Shown here: positions 23,137-33,970 of the stretch, piece by piece
Numbering within the stretch: position 1 is the stretch's first letter
Layout of the letters: each line of letters opens with the position of its first letter
Source: Ciona savignyi
Taxonomy: Eukaryota; Chordata; Ascidiacea; Phlebobranchia; Cionidae
Assembly: GCA_000149265.1 (NCBI GenBank)
Contig: CH003301.1
Span: forward strand, 762,726-826,725
Direction of reading: 5' to 3'
DNA: 64,000 nucleotides
Notes under the pieces: generated by a model
What the model was told of the DNA's origin: nothing
Databases searched by the model: none
Seen by the model: only the letters and a program-made list of their open reading frames with translations
Made by a program: the position numbers and the translations under genes

Positions 23137-24075
23137 TTAAAACTCATCGTGTCGCTTCAATGCTTCTCCCCAATCAGTCAGCTGTGAACCAACGAATGCA
23201 GAGTGATGGTTCATAATTTCATCATTGGTTAGCTCTCCATTTTTATCATCATCTGCCTCAAAGATGAGGTGCATCGCTTGTGATTCAGCATGGTCATAGT
23301 CTTCAGGCAAAATCCATTTCATGACCTCTTCTGCATCCATTTTTCCATTAGAGTTTGTGTCCCTTATGTTAAAGTGCTCTCGTTCATTTCGAACCCAATC
23401 CGGTTCTGGTTCACCGTTTTCTGGGTTAAACATATCTTTGATATATTCTTCCAGGTCAATGGATCCATCATCATTTTTATCCATATCCTCTATTGTTTCT
23501 TGTACGACTAAGTCACTCATATTCCGAAATTCTTCAGGGTGAGAAAAGATTCTAAACTCTTCAATTGTACATTGGTTATCCCCATCTAAATCTGCCCGTT
23601 TCCACCTTCTTTCATCACGCAAAAATTGTTTTCTGTATTCCTCGGTCTCGTGAATCTCATCCACAATTTGCCCGTCTTCACCATACCCATAAACCATGTG
23701 TTTGAAAGCATTCCAATGCAGCATTCCTGTACCATTATTTTGCATTAACTCCATAAATCGTTTATCAGAATCTTCCCGGATGTAGCGCTGGTGTGTGAAT
23801 CTAATCCAGTCCTTCATTTCCTTTTCAGTAATAATGCCATCCCCATTTTTGTCAACCTTAGTGATGATTATAGCAAGTCTTCTCTTACTTTCTTCCGGAG
23901 AAAGCTCATCCATCTCCGCTGCAGTTTCTTTTCCCAGAAATGCATCATGGTCATAATCAGCAGTTCCAAATTCTTTATCACTCAATTTAGAGTCAATAAC
24001 CCGGTCTTTATGCTCCAATGCAAACGCAACATACACAAAATATAGAAACAACACCTCACGAAGCATTCTAAACAA
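23137..24075 (-). CDS. Calumenin/reticulocalbin-like EF-hand ER protein, copy 3, with a degenerate second EF-hand
   Basis: Single-exon gene of 312 residues, CREC family, and the most diverged of the three. It has a signal peptide (MFRMLREVLFLYFVYVAFA) and the family motif KDRVIDSKLSDKEFG. EF loops one and three to six are DKNGDGIITEKE, DLDGDNQCTIEE, DKNDDGSIDLEE, DTNSNGKMDAEE and DDDKNGELTNDE. The second loop reads MQNNGTGMLHWN and has lost the first-position Asp, so it probably does not bind Ca2+. It ends HDEF. As in its neighbours, no intron interrupts the coding region. It is transcribed away from the gene at 26271. Confidence 0.94.
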   Translation of the reverse strand: MFRMLREVLFLYFVYVAFALEHKDRVIDSKLSDKEFGTADYDHDAFLGKETAAEMDELSPEESKRRLAIIITKVDKNGDGIITEKEMKDWIRFTHQRYIREDSDKRFMELMQNNGTGMLHWNAFKHMVYGYGEDGQIVDEIHETEEYRKQFLRDERRWKRADLDGDNQCTIEEFRIFSHPEEFRNMSDLVVQETIEDMDKNDDGSIDLEEYIKDMFNPENGEPEPDWVRNEREHFNIRDTNSNGKMDAEEVMKWILPEDYDHAESQAMHLIFEADDDKNGELTNDEIMNHHSAFVGSQLTDWGEALKRHDEF

Positions 24076-26270
24076 CCAAGTATTTACCTACCAAACTAGG
24101 AACCTGTACCAGAAATGAAGTTGTTTTAAAAAATACTGGCAAGATTGTTTAATTTTGGGGTATTTACCTATAAAATTTTGTGTCAGTAGACTAATTGGCG
24201 AACAGTTGCATTTTGCTGCAATGACGCTCAGATATGCATTTTAATATTTGATTTGACTTCTGGCATATTATTACCTTTTATAAATACCAAACTATGCATA
24301 GTCCATAATCAGCAGATCGACTGCAAAATAACCAGCGGTCAATTTCAAATATATTGTTAACAAAAGTTTAAAGACAACCTTTTAGTATTTAAACTTAAAC
24401 AAAATACATAACCTAAGACTCAGACAGACAAAGAAAACTAAAATGATGTCGTGGCCCTAACTTGCAAAGCAACGTAAAACAAGCCAGACAAACTTCTTCA
24501 ACTTTCACAACGATGACAACGCGGAAGTGTATAAGTCCACATCATCACATTTCGCCGGTTTTTTCCCACGAACTCTCTTACGCCGCATATTCGAAATTTA
24601 ATCCCAAGGTACTAATTATTATTACTGGTCCTCTTTGAAATCAAAGGAGACCCATATTGCTTTTGGTCATTTTTCCGAGTCATGTTCGCGACAGGCAAGT
24701 CAGGTTACCGACACAAAGGGGTTAGACATGATACAATCAGATAAAAACTTTTAAGTAGGCTAGCTCATTTTTGGTACCGACAATCGTAGATATTCGATTT
24801 CTCGGAACTAAAAAGCAATATAGATTTCCAATTTATAAAACGGTTGTAGAAATTATATTAATTTGGAAAATATAATTAGACCAAAACCCATACAGCGACA
24901 ACCACATGGCAACCGCCACCATTTGCAAAACACCTTTTGGGAAATTTCCCTATGTAAATGGGAAATGAACATCAAACAATGTCAAAGATAAATTAAAATG
25001 GATAATTATGTTGGTGGTCACGAAACTCCAAAACTAAATAACAAAAAAAGAGTGTTTTGGGATTTAAGGGAATTCCACCTAGATAAAAGCCTACATTTTG
25101 GGTTTTGACCTATGTAGGTAGCCTATGTTAGCTAGCACATTTATATCGACAAGAATACTTCTAAACGATCTCGGACAAGCAAGAAATTCCTGTTCTACGT
25201 AAATATAGGCGAAAAAATATACCAAACTTACATAATTTTTCCAATTAATTAAAAAAATAAACTTTTTAACATCTATTGTAATGGGACTAATAATAGCCTA
25301 GGCTAGACACAATTTACAGATAAGACTGCCGTTTGAAGTGCCATATTCTACGCCTGTTATGTCTGCACCAAGGCTGTATCTACTAGGGTATAGGGTTGTG
25401 TGGCCGAATGGTTAACGCGACCGATATATATACCAAATTAAAGGCAAAAAACGGTCTCAGCAACGAGCAATTTAGGGGTTCGAGACTAAGTACAGTAAAA
25501 AAAAAGGTTGTATCTGCTAGGGAGTGCTGTGAACTTAAATAAAGCACTTATATGGGATTGCCCCAACCCAGTGCATAAAAAAAAACAAGATAAAAGTTTT
25601 AAGCATACAAGCCTAACGCAGTAGCCTGGGCAATCGTATCGTAAGAGCGATAGGTATTAAAATACAAATTCATTAGCCTCACAAGACAGGATTCTCACAG
25701 CAATATAGAGTAATATGTTTGAAAACCGATGTATTTTTAACCCGATGGCAGCATCATTATATATAACAACCAGCTTAAATAGCTTTTAAATAAAGTAAAC
25801 TTGTTTATACTCATCCTTATGTAACAACATAATATTTGCAAGCACATTCAGTCAAGTTTTCAGTGCCATTGGCGTTGTGCCTAATTTAGGCCTGTTTAAG
25901 AGTACTTCACTAAAGTGCCATAGACCATAAGTATGAAACAAAATAACTTTGGAGCTCACGTGCCATGGACAAGCACCGAGAAGAGGGTTTGAAGTAGCAC
26001 TAATGTGGATTTCTATAGAGACTAAATTGGTCTACCCTGTAATACATTCAACAGCTACGGGTAAAGGCTCTGTATATGCCCTTTTTACTTAAATTTTGTA
26101 TTTATAAAATATATCATTATGTTGTTTGCTCATAGCGCTAGCATTATACATCAGTTTACATATATAGAACACTTGATTGCAGACAAAGCTTCAATATGCG
26201 GTTGTAATTTTTCTGTGGTATTTCTATATTTTTTTAAATTCACCATCGTTGTGGTTCTGCACAATGTAAG
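24076..26270. other. 2.2-kb gap between divergent genes
   Basis: It lies between the 5' ends of the third calumenin-like gene (minus) and the unknown gene at 26271 (plus), so it must hold both promoters. I see no coding exon. It contains a near-perfect 26-bp palindrome at 24627-24652 and a SINE family B copy at 25394-25505. Confidence 0.6.
25394..25505 (+). mobile_element. tRNA-Ser/Leu-like SINE, family B, copy 1
   Basis: The head GTTGTGTGGCCGAATGGTTA carries an A box like that of class II (Ser/Leu) tRNAs. A B box, GGGGTTCGAGACT, follows about 70 bases on, and the copy ends in a run of nine A's. It shares the order of motifs with the copy at 33855. The extra-long middle does not fold into an obvious cloverleaf, so I call it a SINE rather than a tRNA gene. 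Confidence 0.65.
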
Positions 26271-29088
26271 ATGCAAGTCAACGAAAGCATTGACGATCAT
26301 GCGAGTGATCAGGGCTTTTACGAACTGCCGCAGAAAACGTTTGACTTGGACGATGATGTATTTTGCGTGGAATCCATTCCTGAAGATGCTACATCAGACA
26401 GAGACGTTGTAAACGAGGTACTAAATTTAGCATTAACTGAGTGTATTTAGGCTAAAAACGTTGATAAGTCTGGATAAAACATGTTAACACTATTAATTTG
26501 CACACTAACAATGATTGTTTGATTTGTAAAAATCGAAAACCCATGAAGTTATTTGTCTCCATGTGAGGGACGAGGTCGATCGATATATTTAATATGCAGA
26601 CTACGTTTGTTGGCGTATTATATATTAAATTTTAAATGGAAAATTAATACAAGTGCAGCTGGTTGATTATCACACTCATACATTGTAGTTAAAGGAGCAT
26701 GTTCCAAATGGTATTCGAAACCGAGCGGGTACATCACAATCTTCAGGATTTGTCAGTAATAGCGAAGCTGCTGCAATTGGTCCTACGTCTGCTCTATGGA
26801 ACTCTTTATTAGAAAGCAAAGAAATAACGACCACACTTCCTCTGAAGTCTTCACTCGTCAAAGAAATTAGGAACGTGTCATCTCAGACAGATTTTCCAGA
26901 TGATGTTGGAAAGGAAATCACAGAAAAGCTTGTTAATGAAGGGTCAAGTAGTTCTGATTGCTTAACTGTATCCAGAGACTTTTGCTGGAGGCACGATGTG
27001 TTTGAGTCTACGAGTCACGCAATAGCTCGACCATCAACACCAACCTCACCAGAGGCGAGTTCACCCCCCACTACCAATACAGCTAAGGGTAAGTTGCATA
27101 TAGTCAGTGCTAGCAATTTGTAACAGACCTAAAGGTATGGTGGTTTAGTGCGCTACCTTTTAGTTAAGGACATCTGCTCATTAATCAAAACTGGTCACTA
27201 ATCGGCTGTGTCCTTGGACAAGGCACTTAGTGCCCTATATTGAAAAAAATGGGTTACCAAGTTAAAGGAATGTAGCAATTAGACACGGTACACTGAAATA
27301 GGTCGGTTAACCCAAAGGTGCGCGAGAGGTAATCGGCCGATTGCCTGCGTAGCCTTCACTGGAGTAACCCCTATCTCCTACCCTACATCATACCCTGACA
27401 AACACGCGTATTATCTACTTTATTTAAATAATTTTAACACCAAAATACCGGTAAACTTTATTTAACATTCCATTGCAGTTAAAGTTGAATTTCGGCACAA
27501 ATCCTGTGGAATTTGTAAAGATGAAACAAACCAACGCATTGATTTGCGCAGCAGAAAAGAATCAATTACAGTTAAAAGGGTAATAATAAATGTATTTCCG
27601 GTTATCTTTATGGTAGCCAACGTACTTCTATGATCTTCAGAAACAATTTTGTTTACCAAAGGTTCCTGCCGAACCAGCAGTTGCCAACGTAAAATTCTGC
27701 TCTCCCAATTTACTTACAAACGAACTGACAAGGTGTGCAGAGTTGTGGACAGAAAATCGAACCTTTTATATTGGTGCTGATTCTGGGTCGAAGAAGAACT
27801 CTCGTGATTTGCAGTCATCTAAAGGGTTTTCTAGAGCTAATCTGACACAGAGAAGCAAGGTGAAATTTGTCGCAATTGTTCCGCAAGTAACTTAACTGAC
27901 ACATTGCAGTTTAACCATGACGACTACCGTGCTACATCGCGCGAACATGGGACACAACCTCCACGACCAAATCCACGAACATCTCAATTATTTTGGGTTA
28001 GATCGGTGTCCGTTTCTTCAGGTTAGTAAGCGAAGTGGGCAAATAGAATTACAGCAGATACTAAGGCACTAAGCTTTTATATTTACACGTTTAGGTTTTC
28101 CCGCGTTGTACTGTCAGCAGAAAAAAGATGCTGCAAGAAGTAAGCGTGATGTAAGATATCAATTTTTTTAGGATATAGCTAATAGGTTATATCTAATAAA
28201 GCAATACCCCTATAATAGTGGATTTTGGTTCAATGTGTCACTAAGTACTCTTCGAGGGTTATATGCTCGGCAGAGCCTATGCCGAAACTAACGTATCGAG
28301 AGGTTGGGTGCCAGGAGATGATTTTATGTCCAGCAATACATCGATCAGTTGATGCCATAGAAGACGTTTGTTGCCAAGTAATATATAACCATTTATATTT
28401 CGTTTTGGATTTACTCTTATAAACATAAAGTATATTTACTTAAGCACTTCAATAAATTGTCCAAACAAGATACGCTCAAAAGCGGTCACAAAGTTGAGCT
28501 GTTGTTCTCTGCAAAAGGTCCAGTCATACGCGAGGATAAAGACCTTACAGGTATGGTATTTAACAGACAACTAAATAAAGTATAAATTAATTGTTTCATT
28601 AAATTTTGCAAGGTCGAAGTATTTTTTATTTTTGCTTCGATGAACCTCTGGAAAACAGACGACGTTTGTGTGCTGAATGCCAAGCAACAAGGGCAACAGT
28701 ACCAAGATTGGAAAATGATGAATTTTTTATGGTAGCTCAAAATTTGAACTCCCGCCGCTCGGAACAACCTGCTAAGCTTCGCAAGACGCAGCTCAATAAA
28801 TCGCTACGACCACAAACTGCCCGCTTTTCAACTTCAAATCCTACTAACCAGCAGCAAAACCACAGCTTATACGATGCTCCAACAGCTATAGATTCGGTAT
28901 GCCTTAAACCGAACACTGAGCAAGCTTGCAGGCTCTCTAGTGACGCTTTGCTTTGCTGCAATAAAACTAATACACGTAAAGCAAATAAACCTGAAGCTCA
29001 CGTCGACGCTTGCTCCATAAGTCCCCAGCGGGTTTTGAAACAACCTGTCTTGGTATGTCACAGAACTATCAGTAGAAGTCATGCATGA
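26271..29088 (+). CDS. Unrecognised protein, nine-exon model (584 residues)
   Basis: I do not recognise this protein. Exons: 26271-26417, 26689-27088, 27479-27579, 27662-27859, 27910-28021, 28095-28150, 28219-28377, 28445-28550, 28613-29088 (TGA). All have GT/AG borders and phases that agree, giving one open frame of 584 codons. The first 190 residues are acidic and Ser/Thr/Pro-rich with DLDDDVF and TPTSPEASSPP, and look disordered. Cys pairs follow (KSCGICKDE). A compact-looking segment (about 330-450) reads LTYREVGCQEMILCP, SGHKVELLFSAKGP and RRRLCAECQ. The tail is basic and Gln/Asn-rich. The start is uncertain: an ATG directly follows a TAAG at 26270 and could instead be internal to a longer first exon. 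The weak acceptors at 28219 and 28445 were chosen because they keep the frame. A SINE A copy lies in the second intron. Confidence 0.6.
27127..27400 (+). mobile_element. SINE family A, diverged copy
   Basis: It shares with the 11577 copy the blocks GGTTTAGTGCG, AACTGGTCACTAATCGGCTG, TGTCCTTGGACAAGGCACTT, GGTAATCGGCCGATTGCC and a CCTACCCTA-like tail, but with many substitutions, so it is an older insertion. It lies in an intron of the unrecognised gene. Confidence 0.65.
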
Positions 29089-30080
29089 AACATTCTAACT
29101 GCTCTGCACATTACATTTATCATTTATCATTCTATAACAACTCATCTTGCTGCATATTTTTAGTGAGAAATTAATATAAGCTTGCGGCAAACTTACATTA
29201 ATTTATCGTCATACTCGTTTTCTATAATAGGACAGATAGAAGCATAATATAAATCTTTGGTATTAGAAACTGAATGACACGTGTAGGTTAGAGGTGACGT
29301 ATATTGAGTATCATCGGGAAAGTACCACAGCATGCGGCGGTCTCCAATATTTTTTATCTTATTGTTGCTCGTGACGTATGGCCATTCGATGATTTTAAAA
29401 TGAAACCAACAAATGATTGTTAAAGCTTTATTGCCCTGCTGGGAGCCACTCCTTGCCATAAGCTTTATCAACAATGGATAACTTGTCATTGTGTGATTGT
29501 TATGAACGTAGATTTAATTGGCTCAACTCTTTGTTCGTCTTCGTATTTACTTTAACGCACTTAAACTGCCCTCGCATGGCCAACTTAAAGGATATTTAAA
29601 AATATTAAACGGACTTAGGAGAACAACTTAAATATAATTGAATCGTTAGTATTTAGCGCCTAACTGACTTTATGTAGTTATATTTTGTATGAATAACAGG
29701 AAGTGGAAACTTGTTGATGTTTGGCTTGACGTGATTCCAAGATAAACAAGTTGGCCTAACCTCTATTTTGTCCGCGGTTTCCCGGTGTTATTATAGTTCT
29801 TCAATCGGGAGTTTAAACTTTAGCGATTACAACGGAGGCACATTGAATAATATCACGTTTGTGTTAAAATACGCGATAAAAGAAGTTCTATGAAAGCGAG
29901 TCAAACACAATGGTAGCGAACACGGAAACTGGTAGTGGTATATCATCAAGCTCACAATGCCTTGGTTAAAGCGAGTACTGTGACAAAGTTTGCTCAGCAA
30001 CCGTAGCGTTAAAGAAAAAGAAGACATCTTTGGCCAAAGCTAACAAAAAATATTTTTTGTTAACTTCTAACGCATTAAAA
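29089..30080. other. Gap between two unrecognised genes
   Basis: About 1 kb, AT-rich. It should hold the 3' UTR of the upstream gene and the promoter of the downstream one. I see no canonical AATAAA close to the upstream stop codon and no supported exon. Confidence 0.5.
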
Positions 30081-32823
30081 ATGAAAGCGCCAAGTCGAAT
30101 AGAGGTCTGTACAATTTTTTAAATTAATGTTTGTTGCAAAATTCACCAAGAGTTTGTACTTAAAATATTATCATCATTGTAAAGGCAACTGAATCTAAAG
30201 AGAAAAAGAAAGGAAAAGAACGAAAAGCAAAAACTAAAGGAATAAAAGATAACAACTCGAAAGAAGAAGACATGAAAAAGTCAGTGACATTCGCAGATCA
30301 ACAGCAAGAGAATACAATTGAAACACATTTAAGAGACGTTAATACGGTAATGCGTTATACTTACCCGTGTGTTTATACTAAACTTGTTTTGAAGCAACGC
30401 CAAATATTTAAAGTCCTTCCCATCATAAACATCACTTGTTGTCTAACGGCACATTTCTTCGATTTTCAACTAAAATTTAACTGTGGTTGAATATCACATT
30501 TTTCTCCACATATAACAGAGGTTCAAAAATGTATGCCGAAAATGTTTTTAATAACATATAAGCAAATGTTAAAAGTTTCGATTGTATTATGTAAGGAGTT
30601 ATGCGTTGATCTCGGAAAAAGAAGAGCCTCTCTACCGCCACCGCCGCCCAAACTTCTATCCCAAGAGGAAGATCCCTATACAGCTACACCTCGAAGAACA
30701 AGACGGTAAACACAATTATTCTTATATAGAAATAAAAGTCCACCAATAACGGCACAAGGCATGCATACAAATCAAATTTGGCTACGTAACGTAATACACT
30801 ACAGAATGCCATTCGGAATGATTGCGATTGGCATGTTTAGTTTCGTCATGATAAGTAGTTCTACATTTGCTGTTTACGGAGCTATTATACATACCATACT
30901 GTCAGTATAGAAAAAAAATAGATAACTCGGTATATATAGGCCAACGCTATAACAAATCATCTTTTAAAAAGTAACAATTTTCGCATTTTGATTGCAGAGA
31001 AAGCATGGCAATCTCGTTTAACGAAATACCAGTCCCCCCTACAGAGGTATGATTAAATTAGGAGTACTAAATTTATAAATGGAATACGATGAATCTGTGT
31101 TTAGGTTAAGCAGAAAGTACAAAAACATGCGAACGTGACACCGTACCAGCAACCGCAGTGGGAGACGCTGAAGGTTGTGGTCAAGTTTAAAGAAAATAAG
31201 TACGAGTGTCCATTTCTTGAGTACAAAACATTGCAAGTAAGGATTTTATTAAATATTAGAACCAAAACATTGTATAAAATAATCAATATTGTTCTAGGAT
31301 GTTTATATATGGCTGAGACAAACATTCCTAAAGAACGATGTTTTGAGTCCTGGTGCGGAACTGATTCTGTCAGCGGACAATTTAAAGTTTCCTTTAAAAG
31401 CGAATACCGCCAACAACACAGTAGCTAGCCTACCCACCCTTTCGTTTAAATGCGATGAAATCTTACAGGTAAAAACATTATGGGCACGTTGTGTTTTAAA
31501 GATTGCTTTGCCATACAAAAACATAGGTCATTTAAGTGTTATACAGCCGCCAATCACAATTTTCGTTTAGACTAGATTATTCTACCTTGAGGTAAACTCA
31601 CATTACCAGCTACAACTGTCCGGATAGGATATTCATGCTTATTCCGGTGAATGGAAAAATGCAAGGGACGTTAACACTCGGGCATTTGTCAGATTACCTC
31701 GAGCTCATCGTGTTGTATATGATACAGACTTTCCTTCGATTCGGTACAAACCATTATTCCACGGAGTCCAGGCAACGTCCGTTAAGTGCCTTACCCCAGG
31801 ACACAACCGACTAGCTATAGTGATCACTTTCGACTTGCAAATAGTAATCACTTTCGACTTGCAAACCTTTAACTGAAAGTCGAAGCACTAACTTATCAAG
31901 CTAATTTAACATATGTTCTATTGCAGAAAGCGAAGGGCGCCGGTTTTAGTGATACAAACAGTCGTTTCGACACAAGGTTCACATTACCAATTGATATCGA
32001 AAAATTGAAAGGACTAACTCCTGTCCAATATTTGTTAAAATACTGTGTCGTGAGCCCGACATGGCGTGCGTTTTATCGGAATGTCTTCATGCAATACGAC
32101 AAGGACAGAGACGGGTATAGATACGTTTTACACCTAAAACAAAATTAACCATATCTTTTATACCCAGACCATACTCACTTTAAAAAATGATGTATTCTTT
32201 TATGTTTTTTTTAGAATACTAAGTTATAAGGATCTCACAAACTCCATGGAAAGGCTGTTTGTTGAACTGGCTAACCCACTAGTACGAAGGACCTTATTCT
32301 TGATGGGGTTTGATCCTTTATCTTTGAATTCTTCCTATTGGCATAACAATTCCTTTGTTTTACCAAATATGGAGGATCAAAATCAAGATAAAGTAAAGCA
32401 ATGGCATGAGAAGTTGAAAATAGACTCCGATACTTTTGTCAGTCTCTGTGCACTTGCGAATAGAATTATTTGCAGAGAAGTCGAAATGTAAGGATTAGCT
32501 TACCATAGCGCTAAATGCAACTATTTTAACAAACATTTTTTAGCGAAGGCATAACCGTTGATGAAATCAAACAGACCAACAACCACCTGGAAGACGCTGA
32601 TTTCTATAATATTGAAAGAAAGGTAAACGAGTGCAAGCTTGAACCACTTACAAAACGATTAATGTTATATATACGGAAATAATTGCGTTAGGTACGTAAC
32701 CGGAATTAATTTTCTGTCTCATATATACAATCGGCTCATGCCCCTGCCGTTTTCTTACAGCTGCCACAGCTTGGTCATGTTATTGTGCATTCGATTAAAT
32801 TTATTTTCCGGCAGGTGGCGTAA
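30081..32823 (+). CDS. Unrecognised protein with one EF-hand, ten-exon model (416 residues)
   Basis: I cannot name this gene. Exons: 30081-30104, 30185-30346, 30596-30705, 30998-31046, 31105-31236, 31298-31468, 31927-32114, 32215-32487, 32544-32622, 32761-32823 (TAA). Phases agree throughout. The N-terminal 60 residues are Lys/Glu-rich and probably nuclear or disordered (KEKKKGKERKAKTKG), followed by KKSVTFADQQ and a proline run (ASLPPPPPK). Residues about 116-215 look globular (WETLKVVVKFKENKYECPF, DVYIWLRQTFLKNDVLSPG). Around residues 273-284 a canonical EF-hand loop, DKDRDGILSYKD, is interrupted by a phase 2 intron after its glycine position. After it comes a helical region (LVRRTLFLMGFDPLS). 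The downstream AATAAA at 33047 supports the end. The first 8-residue exon is the weakest part. Confidence 0.65.
31624..31900 (-). mobile_element. SINE family A reverse copy with an internal 24-bp tandem duplication
   Basis: On the minus strand it shows the family head, B-box region, GACACAACC/CCTTGG-type blocks and the CATGAATATCCTAT tail, within an intron of the EF-hand gene. The segment 31817-31840 is repeated at 31841-31864 with one difference, inside the tRNA-like part. Confidence 0.7.
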
Positions 32824-33046
32824 AACAGCTAAAATACATTATTGGATTATTGATCTTTTATTATATATGTGAACAAGTATTGTGAATTTTACTTTGAAAC
32901 TTTGTACAACAATGCAGCAAAATTATAATTAACATCGATGTGTTTTGGTTATAATTGTATTAAGCGTTTTTAAAGTAATGCAATTTAACGTATTTCTTAT
33001 TTTCACATCCTTTACTAGCACAATATTTCTACACACGAATTGCAGT

Positions 33047-33052
33047 AATAAA
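33047..33052 (+). terminator. Candidate polyadenylation signal of the EF-hand gene
   Basis: AATAAA about 225 bases after the stop codon at 32823, in AT-rich sequence. Nothing else is recognisable in 32824-33479. Confidence 0.45.
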
Positions 33053-33479
33053 CAAGTTAAAATGGTTGGTCTTTTATTTTAAAATGTTGAAAATAAAAAA
33101 TAGAGTAAGGTACAATGAGGTTTAAAATGCGTCTTTATTGACCCTTGTCTACGAAATAGTAATTATCTAATCGATGCAATGTTTTATTTTGATACTGTAT
33201 AAAATTTAATTAAATATCTTATCTTTACTTCATCGCCGTATTCGCGATACGAAGGCACTTAACAACCGCACTAGAGACCAATTAACGTACATAACATATA
33301 TAGCTGGTTTTCCACTTATTGGCCAAACAAATTTCACGTTTTAAACCCCTTTTTCTAAGTAACTGGAATGGATATCAGAGTTTAAGCGAAATTCGACTCT
33401 TAAGTTGTTCGTCATCTATTGTTGTTGTTTGTGCTTTTGTAATTGGTTAGCATTTCCTGTGGTTAACTCTAATTGAATT

Positions 33480-33763
33480 ATGTCGAAAGTGACTTATACT
33501 TCGTCGCACGTACATTACGTAAACGAGGTCAAGGGTGAGTGAAAATGTTGTTGCTGAAAACAAATCGCTTCGCCGATTCGTCAAGTGTGTGAAGATAGTG
33601 TGAATACGGATTGCTCTTTATAGGTTCAGACGAACAGCGCCGTAGACGTGACTCGGTGCATGACTATATTCAATTAAAGCCTCTATCTAATCATCCATCT
33701 ATGTATTCGTCTTTGTTTGTCGCATTTTCCTTTAAATGTGATATATTATACATAACCCTGTAG
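33480..33763 (+). CDS. Candidate short or incomplete two-exon gene
   Basis: An ATG at 33480 opens 18 codons (MSKVTYTSSHVHYVNEVK). They end at a textbook donor (G|GTGAGT at 33535), and a good acceptor (CTCTTTATAG) follows at 33623. The joined frame continues GSDEQRRRRDSVHDYIQLKP and then runs to TAG at 33761-33763, for 64 residues in all. Alternatively the second exon is cut by a later donor and the gene continues into the long downstream region. No family resemblance is recognised. Support is only the paired splice sites and phase, so this could be chance. Confidence 0.3.
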
Positions 33764-33854
33764 TCTGTTTTCCAGGCTAGTTTACGTGTCTCCTCTAGGT
33801 GGCGCAGTATAATAAGAACAAAAAAACTTACTCATATAACCATACGTTATGTAC

Positions 33855-33970
33855 GGACGTGTGGCCGAATGGTTAACGCAACCGGTTCATATACCAATTC
33901 CATGTATAAAAAACGGACTGAGTGACGAGCCCATCATGGGGTCGAAACTAAAGACCCAGTATTTTTTTAA
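33855..33970 (+). mobile_element. tRNA-Ser/Leu-like SINE, family B, copy 2
   Basis: It begins GACGTGTGGCCGAATGGTTA and shares with the 25394 copy the ATACCAA(T)T, AAAACGG and ACGAGC blocks. It has a B-box-like GGGGTCGAAACT and a T-rich/A-rich end. It is more diverged in the B box than the other copy. Confidence 0.6.

Noticed and set aside
21814..24075. Operon of calumenin copies 3 and 2
   Set aside because: The 380-bp gap is larger than the very short spacing usual in tunicate trans-spliced operons, and no trans-splice evidence can be read from genomic sequence alone.
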